DNA of 6,037 bases, taken from the NCBI GenBank assembly GCA_937889705.1, contig CALBYO010000074.1, forward strand, positions 1-6,037. The letters run 5' to 3'. Below are positions 1 to 5,964 of the stretch, piece after piece; within the stretch, counting starts at the first letter, position 1; every line of letters starts with the position of its first letter. The position numbers and the translations under genes are program-made. The DNA comes from an uncultured Bacillota bacterium. GTDB taxonomy: Bacteria; Bacillota; Clostridia; Christensenellales; UBA1242. Below the pieces are notes generated by a model that saw only the letters and a program-made list of their open reading frames with translations, was not told the origin of the DNA and did not search any database.

Positions 1-652
1 CGCCAACGCTCTTAATGCCCTTATTTTTAAGGCTTTGGAGCAATTTTGAATTGCACGAAACTTTTTTAAAAACTTTGTTGTGCTGAGTCTTATAAAAATC
101 AAGTTCGCCAGCAAAAATTTTGCCCTCAACAGTATGAATATTATATTTTTCTAACTCTTTTGAAACTATTTCCACCAGTTCAAAAAAGTCTTTTTCCTTG
201 TAACACTTTTCATGAACCGCAATCTTTAAAACGCTTTCATTTTCTTTTGTATAAACTATTGGACAACAATAATTTTTAGCGCTCAAGCCGCATTCTTTGA
301 TTGCAGATTGGAAATCACCCCGTTTTCCATAAAGTGGCTTAGCATGGAAAATCTGCTTAATTTTTTCCATCACGCTTTCTGGTATTTCAGATGAAAATGT
401 GTCAAAATCTTCATTTGATTCATCGTCAACCATTTGAGCAATTTGTTTTATAACATTATATTTGTTCGTGTTAATTGCGCCATAACTTGCGTCTGCCTGC
501 AAAAATTCTTCGCTAAGGCCTGCACACTTGAAAAGCCCTAATTTACGCAAATGTGGGATATTTAATTTAAAATGATTGTCCAAATTTAGAAGCGAACAAT
601 CGTCATTTTTATTAAATGATAGACCTGACAACGCAATTAAAAAAATGCTCAT
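1..652 (-). CDS. DeoB (phosphopentomutase) family protein, active site apparently lost, partial at left edge
   Basis: The first 217 residues are present; the C-terminal part lies beyond the window. The frame is open from the ATG at 650-652, with AAAGGG five bases upstream. By eye it follows phosphopentomutase, the alkaline-phosphatase-superfamily enzyme that interconverts ribose 1-phosphate and ribose 5-phosphate. Matches are IPHLRKLGL (32-40; family LPNLxKLGL), PIVYTKENESVLKIAVHE (131-148; family LIVYTSADSVLQIAAHE) and FYKTQHNKVF (186-195; family FTRTPNRHDY), in the right order and spacing. Two key sites are missing. The metal-binding Asp of the N-terminal VIVMDSVGIG strand is replaced in LIALSGLSF (5-13). 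The phosphorylated Thr of KDTMTGHWE aligns with KYNVIKQIA (64-72). The usual length is about 390 residues, so the remaining metal ligands would be off-window. Family membership is fairly sure. Loss of activity is inferred. Standing beside spoIIM fits the B. subtilis spoIIM-xerD-deoB order, with xerD absent. Confidence 0.7.
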   Translation of the reverse strand, partial: MSIFLIALSGLSFNKNDDCSLLNLDNHFKLNIPHLRKLGLFKCAGLSEEFLQADASYGAINTNKYNVIKQIAQMVDDESNEDFDTFSSEIPESVMEKIKQIFHAKPLYGKRGDFQSAIKECGLSAKNYCCPIVYTKENESVLKIAVHEKCYKEKDFFELVEIVSKELEKYNIHTVEGKIFAGELDFYKTQHNKVFKKVSCNSKLLQSLKNKGIKSVG

Positions 653-671
653 ATTTACCCTTTATACAAGC

Positions 672-699
672 ATTATAAAACATATTATCTTGTTTTCAA
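672..699 (-). promoter_or_regulatory. Near-consensus sigma-A promoter for the DeoB-like gene
   Basis: On the minus strand TTGAAA (694-699) is followed after 16 bases by a perfect TATAAT (672-677). The expected start of transcription lies near 665, leaving a leader of only about a dozen bases that consists mainly of the AAAGGG ribosome site (658-663) before the ATG at 652. It lies just after the stop codon of the SpoIIM-like gene, so the DeoB-like gene could be made in vegetative cells independently of the sporulation genes upstream. AT-rich DNA gives chance matches, but spacing and position are good. Confidence 0.6.
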
Positions 700-701
700 A
701 A

Positions 702-1322
702 CTAAATAACCAAAATTATGCGACTTGAAAACAATGTCAGCAGCAACGTTTCTGCCAAATTTATGATTGTCAATGCAATTAAAACGATGAAAAACTTATC
801 AATCAATTTATTGTTGCAAGTTCCATAGCGTTTTTTTGTAATTGCTTTGTTATTTGCAAGACAAATATAAATGGCGATCACTACCAGTTGCAAAAGTTGG
901 CACGGCAAAATAATCAAAAGTCCAGTCATTATGCCGCCAACGCCATACAAAATAACCATGATTGACACATTCAAACTGAGCAAATAACCGCGATAGCCAA
1001 TCAAAAAGAAATTAATCGGGATCAAAAAGATCGTAAATGACGAAATTGACACAATTAAAATTACGACTGTGTAACTTAAAAACCTTGAAAAGAAGAGTTC
1101 AAGCGTGCCAAGTTCACCGCTTAAATAACGGCATAATGAGAAATCGTTGAAATTAATAAGTGTGGCACCATTGCAATAATTAATGGCTGTAAAAACGCCA
1201 GTTAAAATGCCTATAAACGCCACAATAATCAGCAAAAAACAAGTCTTTTTGTTGTTTCTAAAACCTTCTGAAAACGAATATTTTAACCCACTAGTTGAAA
1301 CCCCAAACTTGCCGTTTCTCAT
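702..1322 (-). CDS. spoIIM: SpoIIM-like integral membrane protein (stage II sporulation protein M)
   Basis: A 206-residue protein with about five hydrophobic segments (near 28-48, 80-102, 103-126, 130-156 and 176-203). SpoIIM proteins are of this size and have five membrane spans. In the SpoIID-SpoIIM-SpoIIP complex SpoIIM anchors the peptidoglycan-degrading machine that thins the septum and drives engulfment of the forespore. The most family-like part is the block IGYRGYLLSLN (108-118), a glycine-rich turn YGVGG (126-130), and LPCQLLQL (139-146), which resembles the LPQNLL segment of SpoIIM/DUF95 proteins. Position supports the call: it lies between spoIVB and a DeoB-family gene, and spoIIM precedes deoB in Bacillus. 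The ATG at 1322 is the first usual start codon after an in-frame TGA, but it lacks a good Shine-Dalgarno. Similarity is moderate, so another DUF95 membrane protein remains possible. Confidence 0.62.
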   Translation of the reverse strand: MRNGKFGVSTSGLKYSFSEGFRNNKKTCFLLIIVAFIGILTGVFTAINYCNGATLINFNDFSLCRYLSGELGTLELFFSRFLSYTVVILIVSISSFTIFLIPINFFLIGYRGYLLSLNVSIMVILYGVGGIMTGLLIILPCQLLQLVVIAIYICLANNKAITKKRYGTCNNKLIDKFFIVLIALTIINLAETLLLTLFSSRIILVI

Positions 1323-1382
1323 GCTGTAATATATTCGCTTTAAGCATCAAAAATAACTATAAATCGACATTATTTGCAAAGT

Positions 1383-2615
1383 CTAAGCACTTTCTTCCAG
1401 CATCCAATCTATGTAAATTCCATAGCCTTTTGTCGGGTCTGTCACAAAAACATGAGTAACCGCGCCAATGACTTTCCCGTTTTGCATGATTGGACTTCCA
1501 CTCATGCCCTGAATTATGCCGCCAGTCAAATCTAAAAGCCTTTCGTCTGTCACCCTAAAAACAAAACTCTTATCGCTTGATTTTGGCTGATAATTCGCTT
1601 TAATAATTTCAATTTCATAGTTTTCCGAAACGCCAGTAACAGAACTTACAAGTGTTGCCTTGCCTGGCTTTACCGACAACCTTCCGCCAACTGCGGCTCT
1701 CTTGTTTATGTCTACAATATTGGATTTATCTGTTATTTCACCAAATACACCTCGACTTGTGTTTTTGGCAATTTCGCCCTTGCTGTTTTTACCCTGCATG
1801 AAAACACCTTTCATTTCGCCAGGCGTTCCCTTTTGCCCTTTTGACAAACCAACAACCGAGCAATTAAACACTTTACCGCCCTTTGCAGGAACAATAACGC
1901 CAGTATCAAAATCTGTTATTGGGTGTCCAAGTGCCCCAAATTTATTGGTCTTTTCGTCAACATAAGTGAGCGTTCCAACACCTGACGCATCGTTTTTAAC
2001 CCATAAGCCTATTTTATATTTGCCACTTTGAGCGTCCAAAGCTGGCTTCAACTCTGTGTTAAACTTTTCATTTTTCCTAATAGCTGTCACTTTCAAAGAC
2101 TTGCCAGAATAATCTTTGTTTTCTATAATATTTGTAACATCTTTTAAATCTGACACTTTTTGTCCATTGATTTCGGTTATTATATCGCCTACTTTTAACC
2201 CCGCTTGTTCCAAAACATCAACATTTCCATTTTGCGACTCAATAGCGGTACTGCCCATAATTAAAAGTCCGTCAATATCTATGGCAAAGCCAATAGGCGT
2301 TCCGCCCAAAAATAATGATTTCCCGTCCGAAACTTCAACATTAATTTCACGAATAGGTATGAAACCGAAAAGTTTAAAAATCAACTTTGAAATCGTCATT
2401 TTCTCGTTTCCAACTTTTACGACTTCTTCGTCAATATTTGCGGACACAAAATCGCCAAAAGTCTTGTCCTTATTGATATTTTCAATGTCCGAATATGTAA
2501 CAAACATGTCATCTTTAAGAGAAAAAACTTCCCATGTCTGCGCCACAACGATTATTGCAAAAACCAAAAACAAAAAAATACTTAGAAATATTATCCTTTG
2601 CACACTTTTTTTCAT
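1383..2615 (-). CDS. spoIVB: SpoIVB, forespore-secreted S55 serine peptidase (sigma-K checkpoint)
   Basis: SpoIVB is made in the forespore and secreted into the intermembrane space. There it cleaves SpoIVFA, which releases the SpoIVFB protease to process pro-sigma-K in the mother cell. The 410-residue protein has a hydrophobic N-terminal segment (about 9-26) that serves as signal or anchor. A PDZ domain follows (about 105-190, with GLKVGDIITEINGQKV at 139-154), then the S55 peptidase domain (about 200-410). Likely catalytic residues are His231 in LGHPITD, Asp357 in VTDERLL and Ser372 in QGMSGSP. Their spacing agrees with the B. subtilis triad His236/Asp363/Ser378 as I remember it. Length is close to the usual ~425. 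The start is set by GGAGAAG five bases or fewer before the ATG. It follows recN by 61 bp, the conserved recN-spoIVB order. In Bacillus spo0A comes next; here it does not. I found no convincing forespore promoter. Confidence 0.96.
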   Translation of the reverse strand: MKKSVQRIIFLSIFLFLVFAIIVVAQTWEVFSLKDDMFVTYSDIENINKDKTFGDFVSANIDEEVVKVGNEKMTISKLIFKLFGFIPIREINVEVSDGKSLFLGGTPIGFAIDIDGLLIMGSTAIESQNGNVDVLEQAGLKVGDIITEINGQKVSDLKDVTNIIENKDYSGKSLKVTAIRKNEKFNTELKPALDAQSGKYKIGLWVKNDASGVGTLTYVDEKTNKFGALGHPITDFDTGVIVPAKGGKVFNCSVVGLSKGQKGTPGEMKGVFMQGKNSKGEIAKNTSRGVFGEITDKSNIVDINKRAAVGGRLSVKPGKATLVSSVTGVSENYEIEIIKANYQPKSSDKSFVFRVTDERLLDLTGGIIQGMSGSPIMQNGKVIGAVTHVFVTDPTKGYGIYIDWMLEESA

Positions 2616-2676
2616 ATCTTCTCCAAACTCAATTTAGTTTTTGAAGATTTGCCGATAAATATTCTAAGTATTTAAT

Positions 2677-4356
2677 TTATTTTTTATTATTTCGCAATTC
2701 TTTTGCATATTGAATTGACGCTGGTGTCACATTTCCACTTGCCGTCATTGCAATTTGATTGATAATACCATCTTCGCTTAAAATCTCGCATTTAGACTCT
2801 GTTCTGCCGTTTGATGTTTCTTTGTAAACATGAATAAAATTATCGCCTTTTGCTGCAACTTGTGGAAGATGTGTGATGCAAATTATTTGATAATTCTTAG
2901 ATAAACTTTCAATCTTAACAGCAACTTCGTCTGCAATTTGACCCGAAATACCGCTATCTATCTCATCAAATACAATCGTGTTTGCCCCGCCTGTTTCCGC
3001 CAAGATATTTTTCAAAACAAGCATAAAACGGCTCATTTCACCGCCAGAAATTGTTTTAGAAAGCGGTTTTAATTCTTCGCCAAGGTTGGCAGAGAACATA
3101 AACTCAACATCATCAAAACCTTCTTCTGAAAATGTTTCATAGTTTTCAAAATTTGGAGCATCTGCAAAGCAAATTTTAAATTTGCTGTTTTTGATTCCAA
3201 CTTCTTTCAAGCCAGTTTCAAGCAACTTTTCAATTACGCTTGCATTCTTTTTCCTTTGGTTAGATAGTTTTTCAGCCAAATCAAAAATTTGCTGTTTAAT
3301 TTGTAAGCGTTTGTTTGAAAGTTCAAGCAGCTTTTCTTCGGCATTTGAAAGCATCTCAAGTTCATTCTGTGAATCTTGCAAATACTGCATAATTTCAGCA
3401 TAGTCTGAGCCATACTTATGTTTTAAATTGTCAATTTCGTCACGTCTTGCAATAAGTGAGTTGATTTTGTTTTCGTCAAAATAAAACTTTTCATAAATCC
3501 CAGACAAACTTTCTGCAACATCTTCAAGTTCAATTACAGATGCAGACAATCTATCAGAAATTTCGGCAAGTTCACTATCCACATTTGAAAGACTGCTAAT
3601 TTTATTTTTTGCCGCAGATAAAGAAGAAATAAGCGAATAATCTTCCCCAGCAAGGACTCCTTCAAGTTCAGAAATAGCGCTTGTCACCTTTTCTGACTGC
3701 GAAATTCTGTTCAAAGTGTCTTCAAGTTCTTCCGGTTCACCTTCTTTAAGGTTTGCATTTTCAATTTCATCAATTTGATATTTTAAAATGTCTATCCTTC
3801 TTGCTCGGTTATCTTCACTTCCGCCAAGTTTTTTAATTTCGCCGTCTATCTCATTAATCTGCTCAATCAATGGTAAAAGCGAGTTTTTAAAAACATTCAA
3901 AGTTTCTGGCTTATAACTATCTAAAATTTTGATATGATTTTTAGATTTAGCCATTTCAACCTGCTCATTTTGATTGTAACTATCAACAAGAATCGCACCA
4001 AATTCTTTAAGCATACCAACAGTCGCGATTTCACCATTTATTTTGATGTCATTTTTACCTTGCAAGTTATAAGAACGAGAAATCAATAGTTCTTCCGATT
4101 TTTCAAGGTCAAATTTTTCAAACAAAGCGTCAAATTTTTGGCTGTCAGTTGAAAAAATGCCCGTTACCTTGGCACATTCTTCGCCAGAGCGGATTATCGC
4201 TTTATCAGCCTTGCTGCCAAGCACAAAATTAAGAGCACCCAAAATTATGCTCTTACCAGCGCCTGTTTCACCTATCAAAACATTAAAGCCATTAGAAAAA
4301 TCAACTTCTAACGACTTAATCAAAGCAAAATTATTTATCTTTAATTTTTCGACCAT
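2677..4356 (-). CDS. recN: DNA repair protein RecN (SMC-like ATPase)
   Basis: RecN is a cytoplasmic SMC-related ATPase that gathers at DNA double-strand breaks and tethers broken ends for recombination. The 559-residue product has the complete layout. Walker A is GETGAGKS (29-36). A long charged coiled-coil middle (about 150-375) follows. The ABC signature is SGGEMSR (437-443), Walker B and D-loop are VFDEIDSGISG (462-472), and the H-loop region is THLPQVAAKGD (495-505). The typical C-terminal AKEL ending is present. I chose the ATG at 4354-4356, giving MVEKLKINNFAL, because it matches the usual RecN start and has GGAA six bases upstream; an in-frame TTG at 4368 has no ribosome site. The start is one base after the argR stop, so translation is probably coupled. 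One oddity is that the usual HGQHEHQ motif after the first lobe reads YNQNEQV (127-133), keeping the Q-loop Gln but not the histidines. Confidence 0.96.
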   Translation of the reverse strand: MVEKLKINNFALIKSLEVDFSNGFNVLIGETGAGKSIILGALNFVLGSKADKAIIRSGEECAKVTGIFSTDSQKFDALFEKFDLEKSEELLISRSYNLQGKNDIKINGEIATVGMLKEFGAILVDSYNQNEQVEMAKSKNHIKILDSYKPETLNVFKNSLLPLIEQINEIDGEIKKLGGSEDNRARRIDILKYQIDEIENANLKEGEPEELEDTLNRISQSEKVTSAISELEGVLAGEDYSLISSLSAAKNKISSLSNVDSELAEISDRLSASVIELEDVAESLSGIYEKFYFDENKINSLIARRDEIDNLKHKYGSDYAEIMQYLQDSQNELEMLSNAEEKLLELSNKRLQIKQQIFDLAEKLSNQRKKNASVIEKLLETGLKEVGIKNSKFKICFADAPNFENYETFSEEGFDDVEFMFSANLGEELKPLSKTISGGEMSRFMLVLKNILAETGGANTIVFDEIDSGISGQIADEVAVKIESLSKNYQIICITHLPQVAAKGDNFIHVYKETSNGRTESKCEILSEDGIINQIAMTASGNVTPASIQYAKELRNNKK

Positions 4357-4357
4357 A

Positions 4358-4816
4358 CTAAATTCCAATCATTTTATTAATCGACTTTGCACTTTCTTCT
4401 GCATTCAAAGATGTAGGGAAAATAATCATAACAGTGTCATCTCCGGCAACTGCGCCCAAAACGCCGTCTAAATTCAATTTATCAATAAGACCGCAAATAG
4501 CACCAGCCATTGATTTGATAGTTTTGAGAACGACTAAATTTTGAGCAGGGCGAATTGAAATCACTGCTTCTTTAAAAATAGATATGTATTTATTTGAAAC
4601 TGCTTGTTCTCCATTTTCAACGATAGCGTATTTGTATTTACCAGAATCTGCGCTAAGAATTTTAATAAGACCAAGTTCTTTAATATCTCTCGATATTGTA
4701 GCTTGCGTGATGTCAAACTTTGCTTCACGAAGCAAAGCAACCAATTCGTCTTGCGTTTCAATTTCACGAGTTGATATGAGTTCTAATATTTTTGATTGCC
4801 TAACTGACCTTGCCAT
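4358..4816 (-). CDS. argR: Arginine repressor ArgR/AhrC
   Basis: This is a hexameric, arginine-responsive DNA-binding protein that represses arginine biosynthesis and, in Bacillus, also activates arginine catabolism. The 152-residue length is typical. The N-terminal winged helix-turn-helix (about 1-70) contains TQATISRDIKELGLIK (37-52) with the recognition pair Ser42-Arg43. The C-terminal oligomerisation and arginine-binding domain (about 78-152) contains AGAICGLID (104-112) and GAVAGDDTVMII (121-132), whose Asp-Asp pair contacts arginine in known structures. The start is fixed by a strong AAAGGAG five bases before the ATG. It heads the recN-spoIVB group, as in many Firmicutes. ARG-box-like sites upstream suggest that it represses its own promoter. 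No arginine genes are in the window, so its wider regulon cannot be judged. Confidence 0.96.
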   Translation of the reverse strand: MARSVRQSKILELISTREIETQDELVALLREAKFDITQATISRDIKELGLIKILSADSGKYKYAIVENGEQAVSNKYISIFKEAVISIRPAQNLVVLKTIKSMAGAICGLIDKLNLDGVLGAVAGDDTVMIIFPTSLNAEESAKSINKMIGI

Positions 4817-4860
4817 TTCTTCTCCTTTGTCAGATTAACTTTTCAAGATTTTTAGCATGT

Positions 4861-4897
4861 AAAAATCTCTACATCTTCGATAAATAGGGCGATGTAG
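4861..4897 (-). other. Weak leader hairpin followed by T-tract (possible attenuator)
   Basis: On the minus strand CTACATC (4891-4897) pairs perfectly with GATGTAG (4869-4875) across a 15-base loop, and five Ts follow at 4861-4865. It lies inside the predicted argR leader, between the promoter and the ribosome site. The stem is short and only three of its seven pairs are GC, so it may not terminate transcription. Confidence 0.25.
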
Positions 4898-4904
4898 CGT
4901 TTTA

Positions 4905-4932
4905 TGAATAATTATAAATTCATAAATATTCA
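4905..4932. promoter_or_regulatory. Two adjoining ARG-box-like operator sites
   Basis: The known ARG box is an imperfect palindrome around TGAATWWWWATTCA. On the plus strand 4905-4918 reads TGAATAATTATAAA and 4919-4932 reads TTCATAAATATTCA, each 12 of 14 to the consensus. Their centres are 14 bp apart. They lie about 18-45 bases downstream of the predicted argR transcription start, where bound ArgR would block elongation. AT-rich sequence raises the chance of false matches. Confidence 0.45.
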
Positions 4933-4956
4933 CGCTCGTTTATCTAATTTTTAATG

Positions 4957-4985
4957 ATTATACAATAAAATTTATAATTATGCAA
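4957..4985 (-). promoter_or_regulatory. Sigma-A promoter of argR
   Basis: The minus strand has TTGCAT (4980-4985), 17 bases, then a perfect TATAAT (4957-4962). Transcription would start at an A near 4950, giving a leader of about 135 bases before argR. It is the best promoter match in the intergenic region and is flanked by ARG-box-like sites on both sides. Confidence 0.65.
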
Positions 4986-4999
4986 GCGTTTTTTGCATA
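4979..4999. repeat. TATGCAA-N7-TTGCATA inverted repeat over the argR -35
   Basis: TATGCAA (4979-4985) and TTGCATA (4993-4999) are perfect inverted copies separated by seven bases. The left arm coincides with the -35 element of the argR promoter, so a bound protein would cover it. The same half-site forms the 19-bp palindrome at 5935-5953 upstream of the HAD gene. Confidence 0.5.
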
Positions 5000-5007
5000 T
5001 TTATTCA
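4994..5007. promoter_or_regulatory. ARG-box-like site just upstream of the argR -35
   Basis: The minus strand reads TGAATAAATATGCA, 13 of 14 to TGAATWWWWATTCA, and fits the Bacillus form in which the second half may read ATGCA. It is the best ARG-box match in the window. It sits next to the -35 and shares bases with the TATGCAA inverted repeat. Confidence 0.5.
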
Positions 5008-5034
5008 ATGAATTTTTTATAAAAATAAGCGTTT

Positions 5035-5048
5035 TGCAACATTATTCA
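5035..5048. promoter_or_regulatory. Weaker distal ARG-box-like site
   Basis: The minus strand reads TGAATAATGTTGCA, about 11 of 14 to the consensus. Its centre is 41 bp from the site at 4994-5007, about four helical turns, which would put both on one face of the DNA. Confidence 0.3.
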
Positions 5049-5114
5049 AAACGAATTTATAAATATAACCTTTTATGCATAAGATATCCAAAAACCCTGC
5101 CCTTTACCACAAAT

Positions 5115-5143
5115 AAAAAATTCATCTTACCAAAGATGAATTT
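5115..5143 (-). terminator. Intrinsic terminator of the HAD phosphatase gene
   Basis: An 11-bp perfect stem (5118-5128 with 5133-5143) closes a four-base loop. The A-rich left flank gives the minus strand a run of Ts at the end of the stem and just beyond (TTT A TTT G after it). It begins about 25 bases after the HAD stop codon and should separate that gene from the argR transcript. Confidence 0.85.
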
Positions 5144-5168
5144 ATAAATTTATATAATATATTAATTG

Positions 5169-5876
5169 TTAAAAATCTATATATTTAGAATGTTTATTTT
5201 GAACTGTAAATTTAGATAGAATTTGCGTTAAAGATTCAACATTATCAATCGCATCGTGCCAGATTGTTCTGTTAGAAGCGTCGGTATTGTCCGGATTAAT
5301 ACACAATGTGTTACACCCTGATTTATAAGCCCACTCATCATTATCACCATTTCCAACAAATGTTATATCGCTTGATGTCAACCCTTCATTTTCACAAAGA
5401 AGTTCATTAATAAAAATCGCCTTTCCCTCAAAATCGTATTTTGTTCCCCTGATTTCAGTCAATCTACCATCATTGTCGAAAAGCAAATCGTTAGCATTAA
5501 CCGAAGCAAAACAATCTCGATAATCTTTTATCAAATAATTTATTACCGGTTTAACACCCCCGCTAACAATATGTAATTCATATCCAGCACCTTTGAGCGT
5601 TTTAATTGTTTTCTCAAAACCATTCATTAATTGATACTTTTGAGCAATACAAAGCAGCAAATCTCTATTTAATCCACCATCTCTCAAAAAATCACAAGTC
5701 AAATCGCACCATTTTTGATGAGTAATTTCCCCTTTCATGAATGAAACATAAAGTTTTGCAAAATCAGACTGCCTGTCTACACTATAACCCACAGATTGCC
5801 ATAATGCTTTCCAAATGTTTGTTCCTTTTTTAGATAAAGTACCATCAAAGTCAAAAACAATTACCTTTTTATCCAT
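5169..5876 (-). CDS. HAD-superfamily phosphatase, phosphoserine phosphatase-like (subfamily IB type)
   Basis: The 235-residue protein has all four HAD motifs. Motif I is VFDFDGTLS (7-15), with nucleophile Asp9 and acid/base Asp11. Motif II is IVSGG (103-107) with Ser105. Motif III is Lys152 in FEGKAIF. Motif IV is GNGDNDEW (175-182), whose acidic residues bind magnesium. The region between motifs I and II (about 16-90) is the size and helical type of a C1 cap. This is the layout of SerB-like phosphatases acting on small phosphorylated metabolites, but the substrate cannot be read from the sequence. The start at 5874-5876 is fixed by a perfect GGAGG four bases upstream; an earlier in-frame ATG at 5909 has no ribosome site and adds eleven residues before the catalytic strand. 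The gene appears to be a single transcription unit with its own terminator, so its neighbours give no clue to its job. Confidence 0.9.
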   Translation of the reverse strand: MDKKVIVFDFDGTLSKKGTNIWKALWQSVGYSVDRQSDFAKLYVSFMKGEITHQKWCDLTCDFLRDGGLNRDLLLCIAQKYQLMNGFEKTIKTLKGAGYELHIVSGGVKPVINYLIKDYRDCFASVNANDLLFDNDGRLTEIRGTKYDFEGKAIFINELLCENEGLTSSDITFVGNGDNDEWAYKSGCNTLCINPDNTDASNRTIWHDAIDNVESLTQILSKFTVQNKHSKYIDF

Positions 5877-5899
5877 TTTACCTCCAAAAATATGATTTA

Positions 5900-5928
5900 T
5901 ATGTAACATATTTTTGACTTGACGTCAA
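5900..5928 (-). promoter_or_regulatory. Possible promoter of the HAD gene
   Basis: The minus strand has TTGACG (5923-5928, five of six to the -35 consensus), then 17 bases and TACATA (5900-5905, only three of six). The -35 lies in a 10-bp palindrome TTGACGTCAA (5919-5928), and the -10 in a 13-bp palindrome ATATGTAACATAT (5899-5911). Position relative to the ribosome site is good; the poor -10 keeps confidence low. Confidence 0.3.
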
Positions 5929-5934
5929 TAGTAC

Positions 5935-5953
5935 TATGCAAATTATTTGCATA
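5935..5953. repeat. Perfect 19-bp palindrome, probable operator
   Basis: TATGCAAAT (5935-5943) and ATTTGCATA (5945-5953) are exact inverted copies around one T. It lies just upstream of the possible HAD promoter, a usual place for a dimeric regulator to bind. The half-site also occurs at 4979-4999 by the argR promoter. No known regulator is assigned. Confidence 0.55.
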
Positions 5954-5964
5954 ATACACAACAT

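Larger units (their letters stand above)
4817..5168. other. 352-bp intergenic control region upstream of argR
   Basis: No gene is visible here on either strand. Reading towards argR, the stretch holds the terminator of the HAD gene (5115-5143), a TTATGCATAA palindrome (5073-5082), two GCGTTTT-led repeats with ARG-box-like sites (4986-5048), a strong promoter (4957-4985), two adjoining ARG-box-like sites (4905-4932), a weak hairpin with T-tract (4861-4897) and finally the argR ribosome site (AAAGGAG). It is very AT-rich, so only sites with good spacing or symmetry are listed. Confidence 0.7.

Noticed and set aside
1660..2637. Open frames on the plus strand opposite spoIVB
   Set aside because: They lie antisense to a gene with a full catalytic triad and PDZ domain, show no domain of their own, and are expected shadows of biased codon use. 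The same holds for plus-strand frames opposite recN and argR (3182-3403, 4157-4471, 4584-4838).
2616..2690. Forespore (sigma-F or sigma-G) promoter before spoIVB
   Set aside because: One is expected from Bacillus, but the best matches by eye are poor at the -10 and no better than chance in AT-rich sequence.
4357..4368. TTG codon at 4366-4368 as start of recN
   Set aside because: It has no ribosome site, overlaps argR, and adds four residues not usual in RecN; the ATG at 4356 gives the typical N-terminus.
4561..4767. Second minus-strand frame inside argR
   Set aside because: It overlaps the argR coding sequence in another frame, and its translation is a lysine- and leucine-rich string without a recognisable motif.
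4880..5060. CRISPR array or replication origin in the repeated AT-rich stretch
   Set aside because: The repeats are few, inexact and unevenly spaced, with no spacers of uniform length, no DnaA-box cluster and no neighbouring cas or dnaA gene.
5877..5909. Upstream ATG at 5909 as start of the HAD protein
   Set aside because: No ribosome site precedes it, whereas GGAGG stands four bases before the ATG at 5876, which places motif I at the usual distance from the N-terminus.
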